Of a stretch of 64,000 nucleotides of DNA, positions 58,334 to 64,000 are shown piece after piece (positions within the stretch are counted from its first letter, which is position 1; each line of letters begins with the position of its first letter). The stretch spans positions 744,001 to 808,000 of the forward strand of contig NZ_JBHEBG010000001.1 in the NCBI RefSeq assembly GCF_046557915.1, read 5' to 3'. The stretch comes from JBHEBG01 sp046557915 (GTDB lineage Bacteria; Bacteroidota; Bacteroidia; Flavobacteriales; Flavobacteriaceae). The notes below the pieces were generated by a model. It did no database searches. It saw only the letters and a list, made by a program, of their open reading frames with translations, and was not told the origin of the DNA. Both the position numbers and the translations under genes were made by a program.

Positions 58334-60337
58334 CTATTTGTAAGAACGGGTCTTTAATTCTATATTTTCGTACGTTAAGTCTTCTTTGTGCAATACGGAA
58401 TCCTTGGGTTCGCCTTTGTATTCCCATGCGGAAACAAACTTAAAGTTTTTGTCATCGCGTAGGGCCTCGCCCTCCGGGGTTTGGTACTCTTCACGGAAAT
58501 GCCCGCCACAAGATTCATTTCTGGTAAGGGCATCTTTAGCAAAAAGCTCGCCCAATTCTAGAAAATCGGCTACTCTACCCGCTTTTTCCAGCTCTTGGTT
58601 TTTAGAATCCACCGTTCCCGGAACGCGCACGTTTTCCCAGAAATCTGCCCGTAATTCCGAAATTTCGTCGATTGCCTCTTGCAGTTCTTTTGCATTACGA
58701 GACATACCACATTTGTTCCACATTATTTTACCCAATTTTTTGTGGTAATAGTCTACTGAATGTTGGCCGTTACCGCTCATAAGTTTTTCCAATCTGCCCC
58801 TTACATCATTTTCGGCAGCTTCAAACTCGGGAGAATCCGTAGGAATGGCCCCTGTTCTGATATCATCGGAAAGATAGTCCCCAATGGTATATGGCAATAC
58901 AAAATAACCATCTGCCAATCCTTGCATAAGAGCGGATGCCCCAAGGCGATTGGCCCCATGATCGCTAAAGTTGGCTTCACCAGCCGAATAACATCCAGGA
59001 ATGGTAGTCTGTAGATTGTAGTCTACCCAAAGGCCACCCATAGTATAATGTACCGCAGGGTAAATCATCATTGGTGTTTTATAAGGGTTCTGGTCCACAA
59101 TTTTTTCATACATCTGGAAGAGGTTGCCATACTTGGCTTCAATCACTTCTTCACCCAATTGTTTAATTGTATTTTTGTCGGCATCCTTAATTCCTGAAGT
59201 CAAGGCCTTTTCCGAACCATAACGCATAATGGCCGAAGCAAAATCCAAGAACACCGCCTCTCCGGTCTTATTTACACCAAAACCAGCATCGCAACGTTCT
59301 TTGGCAGCGCGCGAAGCAACATCCCTAGGTACCAAGTTTCCGAAAGCGGGATACCTTCTTTCCAGATAATAATCGCGATCCTCTTCTTTTAATTGTATCG
59401 GTTTTAGTTTGCCTTCACGAATTGCCTGGGCATCTTCTAAACGTTTAGGAACCCAAATACGACCGTCGTTTCGCAAGGATTCTGACATCAATGTTAATTT
59501 GGATTGATGATCTCCCGAAACAGGGATACAAGTGGGATGAATTTGGGTAAAGCACGGATTGGCGAAGAAAGCGCCCCTACGATGTGCTCGCCAAGCGGCC
59601 ATAACATTGCACCCCATGGCATACGTGGAAAGGAAGAAAAGGTTTCCATAACCCCCACTTGCCAAAACTACGGCATGCGCACTATGTCTTTCAATTTCGC
59701 CGGTTACCAAATTCCGGGCAATAATGCCTCGGGCCTTGCCATCTACCAAGACCAAATCCAACATTTCATGTCGGGTATGCGATTTTATCTTACCTCTATG
59801 GATCTGTCTGTTCATTGCAGCGTAAGCGCCCAACAACAGCTGCTGACCTGTTTGCCCTTTGGCATAAAAAGTTCTGGACACCAATACCCCACCAAAGGAA
59901 CGGTTATCCAAGAGGCCACCATACTCACGTGCAAATGGCACACCTTGCGCCACACATTGATCTATGATATTGGTAGAAACTTCTGCCAATCTATAAACGT
60001 TGGCTTCCCTAGAACGGTAGTCCCCACCTTTTACGGTATCATAAAAAAGTCTATAGACACTATCGCCATCTCCCTGATAATTTTTTGCGGCATTTACGCC
60101 CCCTTGCGCAGCAATGGAGTGTGCCCTTCTTGGCGAATCTTGGTAGCAGAAGGTTTTTACATTATAGCCCAATTCTGCCAAAGTAGCGGCGGCCGAACCT
60201 CCTGCAAGACCAGTGCCCACAACGATAATATCTATATTTCGCTTATTGGCCGGGTTAACAAGATCAATGTCGTTCTTATGTTTTGTCCATTTATCGGCCA
60301 GAGGACCGGTAGGAGCTTTAGAATCCAAGATACCCAT
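58334..60337 (-). CDS. sdhA: Succinate dehydrogenase/fumarate reductase flavoprotein subunit
   Basis: A 667-residue flavoprotein. The FAD-binding GxGxxG is in VVGTGLAGGSAAATLAELGY; the covalent-FAD/active-site region follows (SIAAQGGVNAAKN); and later MGGLWVDYNLQTTIPGCYSAGEANFSDHGANRLGASALMQGLADG is the conserved FAD-contact segment. It oxidises succinate to fumarate in the citric acid cycle. The length of 667 fits the Bacteroidota/epsilonproteobacterial B-type enzyme. It lies 2 bases after sdhC. Confidence 0.98.
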   Translation of the reverse strand: MGILDSKAPTGPLADKWTKHKNDIDLVNPANKRNIDIIVVGTGLAGGSAAATLAELGYNVKTFCYQDSPRRAHSIAAQGGVNAAKNYQGDGDSVYRLFYDTVKGGDYRSREANVYRLAEVSTNIIDQCVAQGVPFAREYGGLLDNRSFGGVLVSRTFYAKGQTGQQLLLGAYAAMNRQIHRGKIKSHTRHEMLDLVLVDGKARGIIARNLVTGEIERHSAHAVVLASGGYGNLFFLSTYAMGCNVMAAWRAHRRGAFFANPCFTQIHPTCIPVSGDHQSKLTLMSESLRNDGRIWVPKRLEDAQAIREGKLKPIQLKEEDRDYYLERRYPAFGNLVPRDVASRAAKERCDAGFGVNKTGEAVFLDFASAIMRYGSEKALTSGIKDADKNTIKQLGEEVIEAKYGNLFQMYEKIVDQNPYKTPMMIYPAVHYTMGGLWVDYNLQTTIPGCYSAGEANFSDHGANRLGASALMQGLADGYFVLPYTIGDYLSDDIRTGAIPTDSPEFEAAENDVRGRLEKLMSGNGQHSVDYYHKKLGKIMWNKCGMSRNAKELQEAIDEISELRADFWENVRVPGTVDSKNQELEKAGRVADFLELGELFAKDALTRNESCGGHFREEYQTPEGEALRDDKNFKFVSAWEYKGEPKDSVLHKEDLTYENIELKTRSYK

Positions 60338-60339
60338 AG

Positions 60340-61008
60340 TTAATGTGTTATAGGATTAAGATGATGGTATATAGCGATGAAGGCAAACCCTAACGGAATG
60401 GCTATCGCAAATAATTTTGTAAATTTTTTGATTGCCGGCGTATACTTGTTGTTAAGCCCCATGGATTGAAAAGAAGATGCAAACCCATGCCAAAGGTGTA
60501 ATGCCAATAAGATAAAAGAAACAACATAAATTATAGTACGCCAAAAAGGAGCAAACTTCTCTACTGTTTCCGCATAGTACCTTGTTGGATCTTCCGGATT
60601 GCTCTCTATGTACTTGAACGCCATTTCCGGAATCCAAAAATCGTAGAAGTGCAACCCAAGGAACGCTAAGACCACGGCACCGGAAAGAATCATGTTCCTA
60701 GATACCCACGGTGCGTTGGCACTGCCCTTGTACTTCACATATTTCACTTGCCTTGCCCTATTGTTCTGAATCTCTAGAACAAACCCCATAACAAAATGTA
60801 TAACTACTCCGGCAATTAAGATAGGTTGCAACAGGTATTGCACCAAAGGATTATATCCCATGAAGTGCGACCAGGAATTAAAGGTATCCGGATCTATTAC
60901 GGAGGCGATGTTTATGGTGAAATGTTGTCCAAGGAAGAATACGAGAAAAAGGCCAGAAAGTGCCATGACAATCTTTCTGGCAATAGATGATTTTATCAAT
61001 CCGCTCAT
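60340..61008 (-). CDS. sdhC: Succinate dehydrogenase cytochrome b subunit
   Basis: A 222-residue membrane protein with five hydrophobic helices, the topology of B-type (di-heme, menaquinone) enzymes. Histidines in or near helices (GQHFTINIAS; FVIHFVMGF as GVVIHFVMG; LGLHFYDFW; LALHLWHGFAS) are candidate heme ligands. It anchors SdhAB and delivers electrons to menaquinone. It is the first gene of the operon and has a consensus promoter upstream. Confidence 0.95.
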   Translation of the reverse strand: MSGLIKSSIARKIVMALSGLFLVFFLGQHFTINIASVIDPDTFNSWSHFMGYNPLVQYLLQPILIAGVVIHFVMGFVLEIQNNRARQVKYVKYKGSANAPWVSRNMILSGAVVLAFLGLHFYDFWIPEMAFKYIESNPEDPTRYYAETVEKFAPFWRTIIYVVSFILLALHLWHGFASSFQSMGLNNKYTPAIKKFTKLFAIAIPLGFAFIAIYHHLNPITH

Positions 61009-61025
61009 TGGTAGTTATTTTATAA

Positions 61026-61057
61026 CAAAGTTACTATACAGCCTAGTGATTCACAAA
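61026..61057 (-). promoter_or_regulatory. Promoter of the succinate dehydrogenase operon
   Basis: Read on the minus strand: TTTG (61054-61057), a 20-base spacer, TAACTTTG (61026-61033), a full match to the Bacteroidota consensus. It starts a short leader before the sdhC start at 61008. The rest of the 250-base divergent gap to 61258 shows no further clear element. Confidence 0.8.
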
Positions 61058-61258
61058 CTTTGAAGCCGTTAGTCTTTTATTTAGAATCAATTTAGGAAAT
61101 CTTTTAAAGCGGTCGGCATACAATGGTCAGAAAGCAACAATTTATTGGCAAAAAAGTTCCTTTTGAAGACATTTATGCAAAATCTAAAGACCTAATTAGC
61201 CCGATTGTATTTTTTGACCGATATTACATAGGAATTCTTAAAATCAGCATACTTTAAA

Positions 61259-62149
61259 ATGGACATTGGTTTGTTATCGGTGAGTATGAATGTCTATTCT
61301 ACCAAAAGATTGGCAGAAGAGGCCGAAAAATTGGGGCATTATATAGAACTTATAGACCACACCAAATGTTCGGTAAAGTTGGGCTCGGGAAACCCACAGG
61401 TTTATCTTCACGAAGAAAATGTAACGGATGAGTTTGATGCAATTATCCCAAGAATAGGGGCCAAGGTCACCCGCCATGGCGCAGCTATTGTAAAGCAGTT
61501 TGAAATGAACGGTATTTTCAGTACGGCTCGGTCTTTAGGGATTACACGTGCCAGGAACAAGGTACGTACTTTACAGATTATGGCGCGCAAGGGCATACCC
61601 ATACCAGAAACCGTATTTTCCATTAATCCAGATAATATTGAGGAACAAATAAATCTGCTAGGAGGGCCACCGGTAATAATTAAACTGCAAGAGGGCACCC
61701 AAGGCCTTGGGGTGATCTTGGCGGAGAGCAAAAAATCGGCAAAATCTATCATAGATACCTTCTATAAAATGGATACCAGTATTCTCATCCAAAGATATGT
61801 TGAAGAATCGAACGGTGAGGATATCCGCATTTTTGTGGTGGGTCAGCGTATTGTGGCCAGTATGAAAAGATCCAGTGCCGTGGGCGAGTTCCGATCCAAC
61901 GTGCATAGGGGTGGAAATACCGAAAGCGTAAAACCTACAGCAAAGGAGATGTATATTGCCCTTAATGCAGTAAAATATCTTGGTCTTGGGGTTGCCGGGG
62001 TAGATCTTATCCGTTCCAAAAAGGGACCTTTACTCATAGAGGTAAATGCATCTCCCGGACTTAAAGGTATAGAAGCGGCAACGGGCGTAAACGTCGCAAA
62101 GGAAATTATACTATTTGTAGAAAAGAATGGGCGAAGAAGAAGAAAATAA
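61259..62149 (+). CDS. rimK: RimK-family alpha-L-glutamate ligase
   Basis: A 296-residue ATP-grasp ligase: an N-terminal Rossmann-like domain (DIGLLSVSMNVYSTKRLAEEAEKLGH, DAIIPRIGAKVTRHGAAIVKQFE), ATP-grasp motifs (PPVIIKLQEGTQGLGVIL, ILIQRYVEESNGEDIRIFVVG) and the metal-binding end LIEVNASPGLKGIEAATG. RimK adds glutamate residues to the C-terminus of ribosomal protein S6 or makes poly-glutamate. It overlaps the next gene by 23 bases, so the two are coupled; the second gene could remove or process the added residues. Confidence 0.92.
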   Translation: MDIGLLSVSMNVYSTKRLAEEAEKLGHYIELIDHTKCSVKLGSGNPQVYLHEENVTDEFDAIIPRIGAKVTRHGAAIVKQFEMNGIFSTARSLGITRARNKVRTLQIMARKGIPIPETVFSINPDNIEEQINLLGGPPVIIKLQEGTQGLGVILAESKKSAKSIIDTFYKMDTSILIQRYVEESNGEDIRIFVVGQRIVASMKRSSAVGEFRSNVHRGGNTESVKPTAKEMYIALNAVKYLGLGVAGVDLIRSKKGPLLIEVNASPGLKGIEAATGVNVAKEIILFVEKNGRRRRK

Positions 62150-63092
62150 AGATATCGTAATCGGAGGGGAGACCGTAAACCCGGGGCAGAACAAATTACT
62201 GACCATTAGTATAGACCGCCTACCAACCGGTACCCTCATAGATATTCCCATTTATGTGTTCAACGCCAAGAAACCAGGCCCTACCATTTTGATACAGGCA
62301 GGCCTACATGGCGATGAGATCAATGGGATAGAAATTGTACGGCGCATGCTTTATGAAAAACGTTTCAAAATAACCAAAGGAGCGGTAATAGCTGTGCCTA
62401 TCCTCAATATTTTTGGGTTTATACATTTTTCTAGGGACGTACCCGATGGTAAAGATGTAAACCGCAGTTTTCCGGGAAACAGAACGGGTTCCATGGCCAG
62501 CAGAATAGCCTATCATTATGTGTCCGAAATAATGCATCAGATGGATTTTGGTATCGACCTGCATACCGGGGCCAATCAACGGAACAACTTTCCACAGATC
62601 CGTTATACCGAGGAGGATCCCAATAGTATAAAATTGGCCAAAGTGTTTAATGCACCCTTCTCGTTCTCTTCCCGTTTAATCCGTGGTTCCTTCCGTAATG
62701 CTGCATTTAAAATGCAAAAACCCACGGTAGTATTTGAAGCAGGTGAAAGTATGCGTTTCGATGATTTTGCCATTCGGGAAGGCATGCAAGGAATATTGAA
62801 TGTGTTAAAACATTTCAAAATGATTTCCAAGATAGAACCGGTATATGCAGAACGTTCCAAAACAATACATCTACAAGACCACAAATGGCTTAGAGCACCA
62901 ACCGCAGGTATGTTTATTCCTAAGATTATCAATGGCAGCGAAATTAAAAAAGGACAGCAAATGGGCATGGTAACGGACACCTACGCCAAGAATACCAAAA
63001 AAATAAAGGCGCCTTATGACGGTTACCTCTTTTGTGTTAACCACCAAGCTGTGGTAAACCAAGGCGATGCCTTATTCCATGTTGGTAGATAA
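62127..63092 (+). CDS. Succinylglutamate desuccinylase/aspartoacylase family zinc hydrolase
   Basis: A 321-residue M14-like zinc hydrolase. HGDEIN gives the first His-Glu ligand pair (GLHGDEINGIEIVRR), DVNRSFPG the substrate-binding Arg-Asn region, and DLHTGANQRNNFPQIR the second His ligand; FEAGES has the catalytic Glu. It ends in a small beta domain (KIKAPYDGYLFCVNHQAVVNQGDALFHVG) like a biotinyl hinge. It cleaves an acyl or peptide bond next to glutamate or aspartate. Overlap with rimK suggests a shared substrate; a glutamate-removing role is inferred. Confidence 0.9.
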   Translation: MGEEEENKDIVIGGETVNPGQNKLLTISIDRLPTGTLIDIPIYVFNAKKPGPTILIQAGLHGDEINGIEIVRRMLYEKRFKITKGAVIAVPILNIFGFIHFSRDVPDGKDVNRSFPGNRTGSMASRIAYHYVSEIMHQMDFGIDLHTGANQRNNFPQIRYTEEDPNSIKLAKVFNAPFSFSSRLIRGSFRNAAFKMQKPTVVFEAGESMRFDDFAIREGMQGILNVLKHFKMISKIEPVYAERSKTIHLQDHKWLRAPTAGMFIPKIINGSEIKKGQQMGMVTDTYAKNTKKIKAPYDGYLFCVNHQAVVNQGDALFHVGR

Positions 63093-63094
63093 TG

Positions 63095-64000
63095 CTAAAT
63101 ATAGCTTAACCACCATTTGTCCCTATTACTGGTCTTATAAGCATCGTACCAACTACATATAGGATATAGTGCTATGGTAAGCACTATCCAGATAAGGTAT
63201 ACGATTCCCAATCCAAATCCATAGCCTTGTAGTTGAGGTTGTAGGGTTATCCATAAATCTATGACCATGTCGGAGAAACTAAATCCGGTAGCCAAAGCAG
63301 CAAAAACCGCGAACAGGTGAATAACGTAAATATGAACAATATAGAAGAACATGGGTACCCTACCTATGGTGACAAACTTTTGGGTGAATGCACCTTGCCA
63401 TTTTTCCGCCACGGCCAGGAATAGTATAGATGGGCCAATGGTAATAAGCAAGTACATCAGTGATGGCGGATACTTGGTAATGTTAAAGAACGAGGCTATG
63501 GTTAACCCAAGGGTTTCCTGAGGAGCCCAAAAATAGGGGTCTCCATAAACATTTATAAATCGAAGTACAAAAAACAACAAAGTAAGGCCCAGTCCCAACT
63601 GCCAAAGTTTTTTTAAGCGATATTCTTGTGACACGGAAGATTTATATAATTCTCCAAAATAGTACCCCAAAGGCATTACAAAAATCCATGGAATCATAGG
63701 ATAGCCTACAAAAATCTGAAAGTCCCCAAAAGACACAATATTGAAAACATGAAGGAAGGTCCACACTCCAGAGGCAACAGCTCCTGTTGGGGCATACGAG
63801 TCCAATAGGTTGTGGCCCAAGATCACCAAGACCGAGACAACAATGGTCAATTTTTTTGGAAGGTAGATAAAGCCGGCCAAGAAGATCATACTGATACCCA
63901 AAACCCAAATTACCTGCAGTAAAGTTGTGGTATAATCCAGTTTAAACATCCATGCCAATTTTATGATGGTGAGCTCGGCAACAACGAGCCATACCCCTCT
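63095..64000 (-). CDS. DUF1624/heparan-alpha-glucosaminide acetyltransferase-like membrane protein (partial)
   Basis: The frame is open from 64000 down to the stop at 63095 (302 residues), so the N-terminus lies beyond the window. The first visible residues, RGVWLVVAELTIIKLAWMF, match an internal helix of DUF1624 proteins. About eight to nine hydrophobic helices follow, with FWAPQETLGLTIASFFNITKYPPSLMYLLITIGPS and MFFYIVHIYVIHLFAV as typical segments. These are acyltransferase-like membrane proteins of unknown substrate. It is convergent with the aspartoacylase gene, 2 bases apart. Confidence 0.88.
   Translation of the reverse strand, partial: RGVWLVVAELTIIKLAWMFKLDYTTTLLQVIWVLGISMIFLAGFIYLPKKLTIVVSVLVILGHNLLDSYAPTGAVASGVWTFLHVFNIVSFGDFQIFVGYPMIPWIFVMPLGYYFGELYKSSVSQEYRLKKLWQLGLGLTLLFFVLRFINVYGDPYFWAPQETLGLTIASFFNITKYPPSLMYLLITIGPSILFLAVAEKWQGAFTQKFVTIGRVPMFFYIVHIYVIHLFAVFAALATGFSFSDMVIDLWITLQPQLQGYGFGLGIVYLIWIVLTIALYPICSWYDAYKTSNRDKWWLSYI

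Noticed and set aside
59504..60343. 279-codon plus-strand ORF
   Set aside because: It is antisense to the well-conserved sdhA gene and has no domain pattern.

Overview
The window is about 64 kb of a Bacteroidota chromosome, almost certainly from a marine member of the Flavobacteriaceae. The supporting evidence is a SusC/SusD pair, gliding/type IX secretion genes (porW/sprE, gldH), an F-type ATP synthase operon without beta and epsilon, many lipoproteins, RicT and HU-SPOR proteins, and promoters of the Bacteroidota type (TTTG, about 19 bases, TAnnTTTG). No rRNA, tRNA or CRISPR array was seen. One scaffold gap (a run of N) lies inside a tandem repeat.

Layout. 1-1861: end of a membrane protein, a DUF4254 protein and a family 9 glycosyltransferase. 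1870-11825 (all minus strand): a coherent cluster resembling arsenosugar biosynthesis loci (DUF2064/TIGR04282-type glycosyltransferase, SusC, SusD, sodium/solute symporter, degenerate metallophosphoesterase, AhpD-like protein, radical SAM ArsS, TetR regulator). 12126-18954: ferredoxin reductase, a two-gene ABC exporter, small stress or unknown-function genes and a GlxA-type regulator. 19111-27802: porW, bactofilin, then atpZ, a DUF6168-like gene and atpB-E-F-H-A-G, followed by a 40-bp tandem repeat and a terminator. 28311-41931: sulfatase, flippase, dut, nucleotidyltransferase, TPR protein, DUF4292, EnvC-like protein, aldo-keto reductase, thioesterase, HU-SPOR protein, dprA, trpS and plsC. 42002-54611: sigma factor with a membrane/beta-barrel partner, recA, trhO, ricT-gldH-pbp1A-scoAB, a GNAT acetyltransferase and a serine hydrolase. 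54608-64000: aminotransferase, a divergent HTH/XRE-S24 pair with an orphan Vsr-like nuclease, the succinate dehydrogenase operon, a RimK ligase overlapping an aspartoacylase-like hydrolase, and a partial DUF1624-type membrane protein.

The most interesting signal is regulatory. Seven inverted repeats with the same geometry (10-base arms, 4-base spacer, half-site near GGTyNGTttr) were found by eye. All lie outside genes except one that depends on the start chosen. Two lie just upstream of tetR, three upstream of the first gene of the arsenosugar-type cluster, and two in a gene-free convergent gap at 39.7 kb. In all three places two of the sites lie 125-128 bp apart, centre to centre. This predicts a TetR-controlled arsenic/arsenosugar regulon with looping or paired operators, plus an orphan copy of the control element far away. 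Other points worth checking are an intrinsic-terminator-like hairpin between atpE and atpF, the atpG-derived repeat, two small ORFs next to terminators, and the phage-switch-like regulator pair.
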